A stretch of 64,000 nucleotides of DNA. It comes from Opitutia bacterium (GTDB taxonomy: Bacteria > Verrucomicrobiota > Verrucomicrobiia > Opitutales > UBA953). Position 1 is the first letter of the stretch. Every line of letters starts with the position of its first letter. The position numbers and the translations under genes are program-made. This document shows, in pieces, positions 39,148-48,875 of the stretch. Under the pieces are notes generated by a model that was given only the letters and a program-made list of their open reading frames with translations, did no database searches and had not been told where the DNA came from. The stretch lies in assembly GCA_003569245.1 (NCBI GenBank), contig BGOM01000021.1:62001-126000 (forward strand), written 5' to 3'.

Positions 39148-39616
39148 GGGAAGGGGAGGCGCAGGCGGGGCAGACCCCGTAGATCTCGAGCACGTGCGTG
39201 AGGTCGCCATAGCCTTTGGCGCGGGCCGCGGCCTCGACCGCGCCGGTGTCGCAGCCGGGCAGGCGGTCGATCCGGCCGCAGCGGCGGCAGATCACGTGGT
39301 GGTGATGATGCCCGGCGGCGGGCAGGGCGTAGAGGGAACGACCGCGTTCGAGGGGGTGTCGTTGGACGATGCCCGCCTCCTCGAGGGCCCCGAGGCTGCG
39401 GTAGACGGTCACGAGGTCGAGCGTGCCGTCGCCGGCCCGGGTGTGGATCTCCTCGGCGCTCAGGGGGCCGCGGGCTTCGTCCAGCACGCGCAGCAGGGCC
39501 TGGCGGGGGGCGGTGACGCGCAGGGCCTTGTCCTTCATGCGGCGCAGGGCGACGTCCACGCGGCCGGGGCCACCTTGGCCGCAGCAGCCCTCGTCGTGGC
39601 GGTGTCCATGAGGCAT
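39140..39616 (-). CDS. Fur-family metalloregulator
   Basis: LRVTAPRQALLRVLDEARGPLSAEEIHTR, LDLVTVYRSLGALEEAGIVQR, HHHHHVICRRCGRIDRL, YGVCPAC zinc-site cysteines. Confidence 0.9.
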   Translation of the reverse strand: MPHGHRHDEGCCGQGGPGRVDVALRRMKDKALRVTAPRQALLRVLDEARGPLSAEEIHTRAGDGTLDLVTVYRSLGALEEAGIVQRHPLERGRSLYALPAAGHHHHHVICRRCGRIDRLPGCDTGAVEAAARAKGYGDLTHVLEIYGVCPACASPSHD

Positions 39617-39702
39617 GGGCCTAGGTTTGGCCGCCTTGATGACGTGGCAACACCGAATGGCCACTTGCCTCCGCCCCGTTGCTCCTTTCGATGGTCGGGT
39701 CC

Positions 39703-40830
39703 ATGTCCGCCGTCCCGGTCCAGCCCGCCGCCGCCCCGACCGAGCTCTGCCCGGTCGCTTTCCGGGATTTCCACTCGCCCGAGCCTTTCCCGCTGGAACT
39801 GGGCGGGGTCCTGCCCGAACTGACCTTGCGCTACGAGACGTACGGCACCCTGTTGCCGGACAAGTCCAACGCGATCCTCGTGCCGCACGCGCTCAGCGGC
39901 GACCACCATGTGGCGGGCCGCTACCGGCCGGATGACGTCAAGCCGGGCTGGTGGGATGTGTTCGTCGGGCCCGGCAAGGCCATCGACACGGACCGCTTCT
40001 TTGTCATCGGCGTGAACTGCATCGGCGGTTGCAAGGGTTCCACCGGTCCCCTGTCCATCGACCCGCGGACCGGCCGCCGCTTCGGGGGCTTCTTCCCCGA
40101 GATCACGCTGGGGGACATCGTCCGCGCCCAGCGCATGGTTGTCCGCCACCTCGGCATCGCCAAGCTCCACGCGGTCGTCGGCGGCTCCATGGGAGGGATG
40201 CAGGCCTTGCTCTGGTGCGCGGACTACCCGCGCGAGGTCGGCCGCATCGCCGTCCTGGCCGCCGGTCTCAGCCAGTCGCCCATGGCCATCGCGCTCAACG
40301 CCGTCTCCCGCGCGTGCGTCGAGAAGGACCCTTATTTCCGCGGGGGCCACTACGAGCCCGGCGAAGGCCCCGACACGGGCCTCGCGGTCGGCCGCATGCT
40401 CGCGCACATCAGCTACCTTTCCTCGGCCGCCTTCGACCAGAAGTTCGGCCGCGCCAAGGTCCCCGGCGCCAAGCCCGGCGATCCCGTCCACTGGCAGGTC
40501 GAGAGCTACCTGGACCACCAGGGCGAGGCCTTCGTCAAGCGCTTCGACGCCAACAGCTGGCTGCGGATCACGCGCGCCGTCGACCGGTTCGACATGACGG
40601 CCCGCGCCGCCGCCGGCACGCTCTTCCAAGGCGACGGCCCGGATGTCCTCGCCATCGGTTTCTCCAGCGACTGGCTCTACCCGACGAGCGAGCTGCGCAT
40701 GCTCCTCGCCGCGGCCACCGCGGTCGGCGTCAACGCGGCCTACCACGAGGTCATCACCGACGCCGGGCACGACGGCTTCCTGCTGCCGGACACCGGCCTG
40801 AGCGTGCGCCTGCACGCCTTCCTGGGCTGA
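39703..40830 (+). CDS. metX: Homoserine O-acyltransferase (MetX family)
   Basis: LRYETYGTL, HALSGDHHVAG, FVIGVNCIGGCKGSTGP, VVGGSMGGMQALLW, DAGHDGFLLP. Confidence 0.92.
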   Translation: MSAVPVQPAAAPTELCPVAFRDFHSPEPFPLELGGVLPELTLRYETYGTLLPDKSNAILVPHALSGDHHVAGRYRPDDVKPGWWDVFVGPGKAIDTDRFFVIGVNCIGGCKGSTGPLSIDPRTGRRFGGFFPEITLGDIVRAQRMVVRHLGIAKLHAVVGGSMGGMQALLWCADYPREVGRIAVLAAGLSQSPMAIALNAVSRACVEKDPYFRGGHYEPGEGPDTGLAVGRMLAHISYLSSAAFDQKFGRAKVPGAKPGDPVHWQVESYLDHQGEAFVKRFDANSWLRITRAVDRFDMTARAAAGTLFQGDGPDVLAIGFSSDWLYPTSELRMLLAAATAVGVNAAYHEVITDAGHDGFLLPDTGLSVRLHAFLG

Positions 40831-42275
40831 TCAGAGCAGCGGCTCGACGATCCGGGACAGCCGTTCGCCGAGCCGGCCCTGCCAGGTCCGGCTGCGACGG
40901 TAGAGGTCCTCGGAGTAACGCGCGCACTCGGGCTCGAGCCCGGCGACGTAGTCCTCGATCGCGCGCACGGTCGCGGGCTCCCGCAGGACCGCGCCGACCT
41001 CGTAGTTGAGGAAGAGCGAGCGCAGGTCGAGGTTGGCCGAGCCGATGACGGCGGTGGCGCCGTCCACCACGACGAGCTTGGCGTGCAGCACGTCCGGCTT
41101 GAAGAAGAGGATCTCGGCGCCGGCCTCGTGCAGCGTGCGCAGGTACCAGCGGCGCGCGAAGTCCAGCAGCCGGTGGTCGGAGCGGCGCGGGATCACGAGC
41201 CGGACCCGGCGGCCGCGCCGGGCGGCCGCGCCGAGCAGCGCGAAGAGGCGGCGGTCGGGGACGAAGTAGGGCGTGACGATGGTGATCGAGGTCGCCGCGG
41301 TCTCGAAGAGCCGGGCGTAGGCTTCCCAGAGGGGGTCGCCCTCCGCGTCCGGGCCGGTCGCGATGACCTCCACGCTCGCCGGCCCGGCGGCCAGCTGCCG
41401 TTCCCGCAGCTGGTCGGCGTAGCGCCGCGGGGGTTCGTCGGTGGCCTGGCACCAGTCGGCGATGAAGATGCGTTCGAGCGCCCCGGCGACCGGTCCTTCC
41501 AGCCGGAACGAGCAGTCGCGGAAGCGGCGGTTCGAGGGGCGCCGCCCCATGTAGCCCAGCCCGAGGTTCTGCCCGCCGATGATCGCCACCCGGCCGTCGA
41601 ACACGGCGAGCTTGCGGTGGTTGCGCCAGTTCGCGGAGCCCTTGCCCTGGAGGGGCAGGGCGGGTTGAAGCGCGCGACGCGCCCGCCGGCCCGGAGCAGC
41701 GGGCGGCAGAGCACGAGCGGCATGCCCCAGCTGCCGACCGCGTCGACCAGCAGGCGCACCTCCAGGCCTTCGCGGGCCCGGCGGGCGAGGAGGCTGACGA
41801 TCTCGCGGCCGACTTCGTCCGGACTCAGGATGTACGTCGCGATGTGGATCCGGCGGCGCGCGGTCAGGATCTCTTCGCGCAGGGTCTCGAGGGTGTCGCG
41901 CCCGTGCCGGTCGCCCAGCAGGCGCACGGCGTTGCCGCGGCTTTCGGCCGGTTCGGCCAGGCTCCACGCCACCCGGTTGACCTCCCGCTTGGCCTCGGCC
42001 AGGGCGGCGTGCTTGCGGCCGCCGAACAGGAACAGGGCCAGCGCCGCGCCCTTGGGTACGAACCACGCCAGCGGGCCCCACAGCAGGAGGTAGAGCGGCG
42101 AGATGCGGGCCGAGCCGACGCGGAAGAGCACGTAGAGGCCGCAGACGACGTCGACGGCCAGGACCGCCTTGGCCGGGAGCCAGCCGGCCGACTCGCCGAC
42201 GAGCACGGCCGCGGTGGCGCCGAGCGCGAGGCCCGCGCGCAGCGCCAGGCGACCGTATCCGCGGAAGGCTGACAT
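40831..42275 (-). pseudogene. cls: Cardiolipin synthase / phospholipase D family protein, interrupted by one frameshift
   Basis: N-terminal frame MSAFRGYGRLALRAG...RIHIATYILSPDEVGREIVSLL; C-terminal frame ANWRNHRKLAVFDGRVAIIGGQNLG and VLHAKLVVVDGATAVIGSANLDLRS (two HKD motifs). Frames join near 41655-41665. Confidence 0.82.
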
Positions 42276-42310
42276 GCCTGCACGCTAGCCGCTCCCCGGC
42301 CCATGGGCAC

Positions 42311-42337
42311 AAAAAAAGACCCCGGTCGCCCGGGGTC
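42311..42337 (-). terminator. Rho-independent terminator of rpsA
   Basis: A7 (42311-42317) then GACCCCGG (42318-42325), TCGC, CCGGGGTC (42330-42337); U-tract on the minus strand. Confidence 0.85.
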
Positions 42338-42359
42338 TGCGGTCCGCTGGCAGGAGGGC

Positions 42360-44078
42360 TTAGTTGCCCGCCTTGTCCAGGAGGTCGCCGAGGCTGTTGA
42401 AGTCGCCGCTGCCCGAGGAGGACGAGGACGAACCGCCGGCCGAGGGCGCCGGGGCGCCGCCGGTGGACGGGCCCTTGATGCGCTCGTAGCTGGAGATCTC
42501 GGCCGCCAGGCGTTCGGCGTCGTAGCTCGCGGCCTTGATCGAGAGGCCGATGCGACGGTCCTCCTTGTCGATCTTGATGACGCGGGCGGTGACGTCCTGA
42601 CCGACCTTGACGACGTCCTTGACGTTCTCGACGCGCTGTTCGGCGAGCTGGGAGACGTGCACGAGGCCGTCGATCTCGTCGGAGAGCTCGATGAAGGCGC
42701 CGAAGTTCGCGATCTTGGAGACCTTGCCGTTGACGAGGTCGCCGATGCGGAACTTGCGGTCGATCTCGCTCCACGGGTCGGTCTGGGTCTGCTTGACGCC
42801 CAGGGAGATGCGCTGCTGGTCGACGTCGACGTCGAGCACGATGGCTTCCACGTCGTCGCCCTTCTTCATGACCTCGGCCGGGTTGTTGATGCGGCGCGTC
42901 CAGCTCATGTCGGACACGTGCACCATGCCGTCGATGCCGTCCTCGAGCTCGACGAAGGCGCCGTAGTTCGTGAGGTTGCGGACCTTGCCGCGGACGCGGG
43001 CGCCGACCGGGTAGTTGTGGCGGACCTTCTCCCACGGATTGGTCTCGAGCTGGCGGATGCCGAGGGAGATCTTCTGCTCCTCCTTGTTGACGTTGAGGAT
43101 GACGGCGTCGACTTCCTGGCCGACCTTGAGGATGTCGGACGGCTTCTGGACGCGCTTGGTCCAGGAGAGCTCGGAGACGTGGACGAGGCCTTCGACGCCG
43201 CCCTCGATCTCGATGAACGCGCCGTAGGCGACGAGGTTGACGACCTTGCCATGGACCTTCTGGCCCACGGGGTAGCGCTTCTCGATGCCTTCCCACGGGT
43301 TGGACTGGGTCTGCTTGAGGCCGAGGGAGACGCGTTCGCGCTCACGGTCGACTTCGACGACCATGACGGTGATCTCCTCGCCGACCTTGACGACCTCGCT
43401 CGGGTGGCCGATGCGGCCCCAGGACATGTCGGTGACGTGCAGCAGGCCGTCGAGACCGTCGAGGTCCACGAACGCGCCGTAGTCGGTGATGTTCTTGACG
43501 ACGCCGCGGCGGATGACGCCCGGCTTGACCTCCTCGAGGAGCTTGCGACGGCTCTCGCCGCGCTGTTCCTCGATGAGCTCGCGACGCGAGACGACGAGGT
43601 TCTTCTTCTCCTTGTTGATCTTGATGATCTTGAAGTCGAAGGTCTGGCCGACGAAGCCCTCGAGGTCCTTCGGGGGGTTGACGTCGATCTGCGAGGACGG
43701 CATGAAGGCGTCGACGCCGACGGAGACGATCAGGCCGCCCTTGACGACGGACTTGACGCGACCCTGGACGATGGAGCCTTCCTGGCAGTTGGCCTCGATG
43801 CTCTCCCACTTGCGGATCTGCTGGGCGCGGTCGAAGGAGACGGTCGGGGTGCCGTCCTTGTTCTCAAGCTTCTCGAGGTAGACCTCGAGCTGCATGCCGA
43901 CCTGGACTTCGGCCATGTCGGGAAATTCGGCCTGGGGGATGAAGCCCTCGGACTTGCCGTTGATGTCGACGACGACGAACTTGTCGTCGCGGATCTCGGT
44001 GACGGTCGCCGGGATGACGGTGTGGGCCTTGAGCGCGCCGAAATTGGACTCGGCGAGCAGTTTTTCCATGATGCTCAT
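42360..44078 (-). CDS. rpsA: 30S ribosomal protein S1
   Basis: Six S1 domains (VKNITDYGAFVDLDGLDGLLHVTDMSWGR, VVNLVAYGAFIEIEGGVEGLVHVSELSW, VRNLTNYGAFVELEDGIDGMVHVSDMSW ...); start at MSIMEKLL (44078). Confidence 0.96.
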   Translation of the reverse strand: MSIMEKLLAESNFGALKAHTVIPATVTEIRDDKFVVVDINGKSEGFIPQAEFPDMAEVQVGMQLEVYLEKLENKDGTPTVSFDRAQQIRKWESIEANCQEGSIVQGRVKSVVKGGLIVSVGVDAFMPSSQIDVNPPKDLEGFVGQTFDFKIIKINKEKKNLVVSRRELIEEQRGESRRKLLEEVKPGVIRRGVVKNITDYGAFVDLDGLDGLLHVTDMSWGRIGHPSEVVKVGEEITVMVVEVDRERERVSLGLKQTQSNPWEGIEKRYPVGQKVHGKVVNLVAYGAFIEIEGGVEGLVHVSELSWTKRVQKPSDILKVGQEVDAVILNVNKEEQKISLGIRQLETNPWEKVRHNYPVGARVRGKVRNLTNYGAFVELEDGIDGMVHVSDMSWTRRINNPAEVMKKGDDVEAIVLDVDVDQQRISLGVKQTQTDPWSEIDRKFRIGDLVNGKVSKIANFGAFIELSDEIDGLVHVSQLAEQRVENVKDVVKVGQDVTARVIKIDKEDRRIGLSIKAASYDAERLAAEISSYERIKGPSTGGAPAPSAGGSSSSSSGSGDFNSLGDLLDKAGN

Positions 44079-44230
44079 TGTGTTTTTGACTGTGGGTCCT
44101 GGGCGTCGCGAAGGACGTTTCCAGGGTTTTGGTTGTTGGTTGGTTTTCCCCCGGAGATTCCATCGGCAGGCGCCGCTGGGCCGGAGAGAGGTCGAAAACA
44201 AACGACCGAAGGGGGGCTGGCAAGCCGAGA

Positions 44231-45724
44231 CTACTTGCCGGGGACTTTTTCCGTCGCTGGCCGGGCCGGGGTCGCCCAGACCGGCCGCTTTTCCAGCTCA
44301 GCACGTAGTTTTTGGGCTGTTTTGGCCCCGAAGCGGGCTTCCACGAAGCGGACGGCCTCCGCGATCAGCCCGCCCTCCTCGGTGGACAGGTCCAGCGGGT
44401 CCTTCCAAGGGCGGGTTATCCCGGCCGCTTGCTCGGCTTGGGCGCAGGCCAGCCGCAGGGCGAGTCGGCCCGACCGGTCGGCGGCCGCCTGCAGTTTCCG
44501 GAGGTCCTCGGTCCCCAGAGGGTGAGGGAGCAGGTTGAAATGACGGAGGAGGGCGTAGTCACCGAGCGCCTCCTTGTCCGAAGCGGCACGGACCTGGTCT
44601 TCCAGCTTCACCGCGAAGGGTTGGTAGAAAGGGTCCCCCAGGACGATGCCCTGCCAGCTCACCGAAGGGGTCGCGAACCAGGCCGCCTCGCCCGCGCTCA
44701 TCCCTTCCCGCAGTCCCTTGAGCAGGAGCTGGGGCCGGACCGTCAGCGTGAGGTAGGGCTCGTAGACGTTGCCGAAGGTCAGGCCGGCGCCTTGTTCGAT
44801 GAGCCAAGGGGCCCAGTTCGTCGCGGGGTTGTGCAACGAGGCCGCGGAGAAACTATGCAGGTGCAAGGCGACCGCTCCCGGCGCCAGCCGCGTCGGCTTC
44901 TGCCCGAATTTACCGGCGGGCTTCTGGCTGTACCAGCCGAGGTAGAAGGCCGGCGCATCGCCGCGCGCGGTCGGCGGGAACTGTTCCTTGGTCTCCTCGA
45001 CGTCCGGCGGGAAGCCCAGCTCGCGCAAAGGAGCGAGGCACGCCCGGAACCAGTCATCGCCTTCCTGGTAAGGTCCGCCGAGATCCACGTAAGCGCGGCC
45101 GCGCAGGCCCCGCGCCTCCGCCGCCCAGGCGCCGCGCAGGGCCGCGAGCACGGCCTCCGGCGAAGCCCCGTCGAGGCGGGCGGTGCGGATCACGCCGTCG
45201 CCTTCGGCGTCGGCGCGCCCGAACCAGGGATTCGGTCGCGCCCCCTCGGGTTCGAGGTTCGGCAAAGCGAGCAGGGCCAGCTCGCTGTCGAGGCTCGCGT
45301 GGTCGCCCTTCACCGGGTTGGCCGGGTTCAGTCCCTTGATGCCGGACGGCGCCACCTTGAGCGGGACGCCGTGGACCAGCACGAGCCAGCGCAGGCGCGC
45401 GTCGCCGGTCGGGATGAAGCCGGCTCGTCCGCGCGCGTCGGCCGACTCCTCCAGTTTGCCCTCGAGGAGACCGGCCGCCAGCAGGCGCGAACGCAGCGGC
45501 CCGAGCACGCGCGTGGCGTAGTCCTTCCACTCCAGCGTCTCGGTCCGGCCGAGCGGCAGGGCGATCAGGTTCGCCGCGGGGATCCCGCGATGGGTCATGA
45601 ACTCGCGGGCGATCGCCAGGCCGGCGGGTTGGTCCGTGTTCGCGAGCACGGCGGTGCGCGCGGGGTCCGGGCGGGCCGCGGCCAGCGTCGTCCAGCACGC
45701 CAGGAACAGGGCGAGTCTTCCCAT
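44231..45724 (-). CDS. TIGR03790-family-like secreted protein of unknown function
   Basis: Signal peptide; ARTAVLANTDQPAGLAIAREFMTHRGIPAANLIAL, LRWLVLVHGVPLKV, DSELALL, VALHLHSFSAASLHNPATNWAPWLIEQGAGLTFGNVYEPYL, GDPFYQPF. Confidence 0.65.
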   Translation of the reverse strand: MGRLALFLACWTTLAAARPDPARTAVLANTDQPAGLAIAREFMTHRGIPAANLIALPLGRTETLEWKDYATRVLGPLRSRLLAAGLLEGKLEESADARGRAGFIPTGDARLRWLVLVHGVPLKVAPSGIKGLNPANPVKGDHASLDSELALLALPNLEPEGARPNPWFGRADAEGDGVIRTARLDGASPEAVLAALRGAWAAEARGLRGRAYVDLGGPYQEGDDWFRACLAPLRELGFPPDVEETKEQFPPTARGDAPAFYLGWYSQKPAGKFGQKPTRLAPGAVALHLHSFSAASLHNPATNWAPWLIEQGAGLTFGNVYEPYLTLTVRPQLLLKGLREGMSAGEAAWFATPSVSWQGIVLGDPFYQPFAVKLEDQVRAASDKEALGDYALLRHFNLLPHPLGTEDLRKLQAAADRSGRLALRLACAQAEQAAGITRPWKDPLDLSTEEGGLIAEAVRFVEARFGAKTAQKLRAELEKRPVWATPARPATEKVPGK

Positions 45725-45774
45725 GCTCCGAGGCTAGCGTCGGCGGCTCCGGGCGGAAGCGCTAAATCGCCCGG

Positions 45775-46743
45775 TCACTTCGCCCGCAGCAGGCGGGCGT
45801 AGTCCGCGATGCCGTCGGCGATCGCCTGGGCCAGCTTCTGGCGATAGGCGGCGTTCGCGATCTGCGCGCCTTCGACGCGGCTCGAGACGAAGCCGCCCTC
45901 GATGAGGATGCCCGGGCACGTCAGCGTGCGCAGCACGGCGAAGCGGGCCCGCCGGATCCCGCGGTCCTCGGCGCCCGTCTGGGCGAGGAGCTGTCGCTGC
46001 ACGTTGAAGGCCAGCTGCAGGTTGAAGAGGTCGAAACGGTTGCCGGGTTCCGCCGTCAGGTCGGCCCGGCCCGCCGCCTTGTTCGTGGAATGCTGCCCGG
46101 TCGGGGTGAGGCAGTAGGTCTCGATCCCCGCGCTCGTGGTGTCGCCCGCGGCGCCGCCGTTGTAGTGCAGGCTCACGAAGAGGTCGGCCTTGGCCTTCGT
46201 CGCCATCGGCGCGCGGTCGTCGAGGTCGATCGCCACGTCCTTGTCGCGTGTCAGCAGCACCTCGAAGCCGCGTTTCTCGAGCAGCAGCTTGAGCCGCACC
46301 GCGGTGTCGAGCGTCGCGGCCTTCTCGGTGTAGTTCAGCGTGGCGTGGACCTTGCCCGGGTCCTTGCCGCCATGCCCGGGGTCGAGCAGGATGCGCTGGG
46401 ACCCGGGGCGGGCGGCGGGGAGGCGCCAGGCCAGCGGCACGATCACCTTGTCGTAGTCGATGCGCGTCACCGTGAGCTTGCCGCGCAACTGGCCGATCGG
46501 GTCGTCGAGGTAGACCTTCACGCCTTCGACCAGCAGGTAGTCCTTGTTGGCCTCGGCGACGAAGGTCGGCAGCCCCTTGGCGGCGTGGCGCTCGGCCGCG
46601 GGCGGGTCGCCGGCGACGCGGGCCGCCGGGGCGAGCCCCAGTTGCCGCAGGGAGTCGCCGAGGAAGATGTCGGGCGTCGCGGCGGCTCCGAGGTCGGCCG
46701 CGGCGACGAGCAGGCAGGAGGCGAGCGCGACCAGTCGGCCCAC
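45775..46743 (-). CDS. N-acetylmuramoyl-L-alanine amidase (Amidase_3)
   Basis: ILLDPGHGGKDPG, LFVSLHYNGG, PGILIEGGFVSSRVEGAQIAN. Confidence 0.9.
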   Translation of the reverse strand: MGRLVALASCLLVAAADLGAAATPDIFLGDSLRQLGLAPAARVAGDPPAAERHAAKGLPTFVAEANKDYLLVEGVKVYLDDPIGQLRGKLTVTRIDYDKVIVPLAWRLPAARPGSQRILLDPGHGGKDPGKVHATLNYTEKAATLDTAVRLKLLLEKRGFEVLLTRDKDVAIDLDDRAPMATKAKADLFVSLHYNGGAAGDTTSAGIETYCLTPTGQHSTNKAAGRADLTAEPGNRFDLFNLQLAFNVQRQLLAQTGAEDRGIRRARFAVLRTLTCPGILIEGGFVSSRVEGAQIANAAYRQKLAQAIADGIADYARLLRAK

Positions 46744-46746
46744 GGC

Positions 46747-47418
46747 TTATTCCGCGTCGTTCTCGCCGTTGTCGAGCGCCGAGTCGTCCTCGCCGTCGTC
46801 CTCGCCGGGGGCGGCGTTATGCACGAGCTTGCGCTTGTTCTGCTGGACCGGCGTCAGGCCGACCACGATGGCGCGGCCGGTGCGCTTGGGCTCGTTGTCG
46901 CGCGTGCAGATATGGAGCAGGGCCTCGATCGCGCGGGTGATGGTCTCGACGCCGATCTCCGGGTGCTCGAGCTCGCGGTAGCGGTACTGCAGGAGCAGCT
47001 TCACCTTGTGGCCGTGGTAGAGGAAGTTCTCGGCGCGGCGCACCTTGATGAAGAGGTCGTGCGAGTCGATGCGCGGGCGGAGCTTGATCTCCTTCACCTT
47101 GCTCGCGGTCTTCTGGTGCTTGTGCTTCTTGGCTTCCTCGTAGAGGTACTTGCCGTACTCCATGAGCTTGCACACCGGCGGCACCGCCGTCGCGGCGATC
47201 TCGATGAGGTCGACGCCTTCGTCGCGGGCGAGCTCGAGGGCGCGGGAGGTCGGCATGACGCCGAGCATCTCGCCCTTGGAATTGATCACGCGGATCTCCG
47301 TCGCGCGGATGTTCATGTTGCGCTTCGGCCCCTTGTCCTCCTTGCGGAAATCCCTGCGTTGCTGGTTGGACGAACTCGACGGTTTGGGTCGGTTATTGGG
47401 GCGATAGGGCGTAGCCAT
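46747..47418 (-). CDS. infC: Translation initiation factor IF-3 with N- and C-terminal extensions
   Basis: IRATEIRVINSKGEMLGVMPTSRALELARDEGVDLIEIAATAVPPVCKLMEYGKYLYE; basic N-terminal and acidic C-terminal extensions. Confidence 0.95.
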   Translation of the reverse strand: MATPYRPNNRPKPSSSSNQQRRDFRKEDKGPKRNMNIRATEIRVINSKGEMLGVMPTSRALELARDEGVDLIEIAATAVPPVCKLMEYGKYLYEEAKKHKHQKTASKVKEIKLRPRIDSHDLFIKVRRAENFLYHGHKVKLLLQYRYRELEHPEIGVETITRAIEALLHICTRDNEPKRTGRAIVVGLTPVQQNKRKLVHNAAPGEDDGEDDSALDNGENDAE

Positions 47419-47511
47419 TAGGTATCTTGCGATCGGGTCTCGGGGATAAACTCCGCGTTAAGCGGCCTTGGTTCAAGCACCGATTGCACCCACCGCCGCC
47501 CGCGCCGCGCC

Positions 47512-47988
47512 TCACTTCAACGCCGCGATCGTCGCCAACAGCTGCTGACCATGCGTCGCCGCCTCGACCTTCGGCACCAGGCCGATCAGTTTCCCGTCGG
47601 CGCCGAAAACGTAAGCCGCCCGGGCCGGCCCGAGGTACTTCTTGCCGTACATCGACTTCTCGACGATGCCGTCGACCGCTTGGGCGAACTGGTCGTCCGG
47701 GTCGGACACCAGGGCGAACTTGAAGCCATGCTTGGCGGCGTACTTCAGGTGGGAGGCGCAGGTGTCCCGGGAGAGGGCGATAATCTTAAACCCTTGCTTA
47801 CCAAGGACTTTCTCGCTTTTACCGAGTTCCGCCGCCTGCTTGTCGCAGGCCGAGGTGTTGTTGCGCATGTAGACGGAGACGATGGTCGGGCCATCGATCA
47901 GGTCGGAAAAGGGGAGGTTTTGGACCTTGCCGTCGACCAAGGCGTCGACCTTGAAGCTGAGTTTCGGCTTTTTTCCTAGGGAAATCAT
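47512..47988 (-). CDS. Peroxiredoxin (AhpC/TSA, Bcp-like)
   Basis: VYMRNNTSACDKQAAELG, IIALSRDTCASHLKYAAKHGFKFALVSDPD, KKYLGPARAAYVFGADGKL. Confidence 0.85.
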   Translation of the reverse strand: MISLGKKPKLSFKVDALVDGKVQNLPFSDLIDGPTIVSVYMRNNTSACDKQAAELGKSEKVLGKQGFKIIALSRDTCASHLKYAAKHGFKFALVSDPDDQFAQAVDGIVEKSMYGKKYLGPARAAYVFGADGKLIGLVPKVEAATHGQQLLATIAALK

Positions 47989-48141
47989 GGTTTTTAAAGG
48001 GGTGAGCGGTGCCTAAGGGAAGGGGCGGGGGCACGATGTCAAACCAGGCCCAGCAAAAGGTCCCGGAGGAAACCCGGGGGCCCCAGCCCTTTCCCCTTTA
48101 CAAGTGCATCGGCTCAGCCTTTGTTCCGACCCTTTCCCGCC

Positions 48142-48333
48142 ATGCAAAAGACCCGCAAGTCCATCTCCAAGCGCTTCAAGGTGACCGGCACCGGCAAAGT
48201 CATGCGCCGCTCCCCCAACACCCGCCACTTGCTGAGCTCCAAGTCCCGCAAGCAGCGCCGTCGCGCCAACAAGTCCAAGCGCGTCGACTCCGGCTTCGAG
48301 AAGAAGATGCTGGCTTCGATGCCCTTCGCCTAA
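48142..48333 (+). CDS. rpmI: 50S ribosomal protein L35
   Basis: MQKTRKSISKRFKVTGTGKVMRRSPNTRHLLSSKSRKQRRR. Confidence 0.93.
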   Translation: MQKTRKSISKRFKVTGTGKVMRRSPNTRHLLSSKSRKQRRRANKSKRVDSGFEKKMLASMPFA

Positions 48334-48416
48334 GCCGGCGATCCCACTTTTGGCCGAACGGGTGTTCATTAAGGCGACCCCGAGGCCACTAACCCAAACC
48401 CAAACCCAATACCAAC

Positions 48417-48773
<357 letters not shown>

Positions 48774-48795
48774 GACGACTTCCCCGTCCGACCAC

Positions 48796-48829
48796 GAAGC
48801 CCCGGCCCTCCGGGGCTTCTTTGTTTTCG
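48796..48829 (+). terminator. Rho-independent terminator after rplT
   Basis: GAAGCCCCGG (48796-48805), CCCT, CCGGGGCTTC (48810-48819), TTTGTTTT. Confidence 0.85.
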
Positions 48830-48875
48830 GGTGCTTTCGCTTGCCGACTTTCCCCGCCAACGCACAAATCAACCT

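Noticed and set aside
41670-43296. N-terminal part of the 821-aa - strand ORF (40831-43296)
   Set aside because: Out-of-frame read-through across the cls frameshift and rpsA; Arg/Pro/Gly-rich nonsense.
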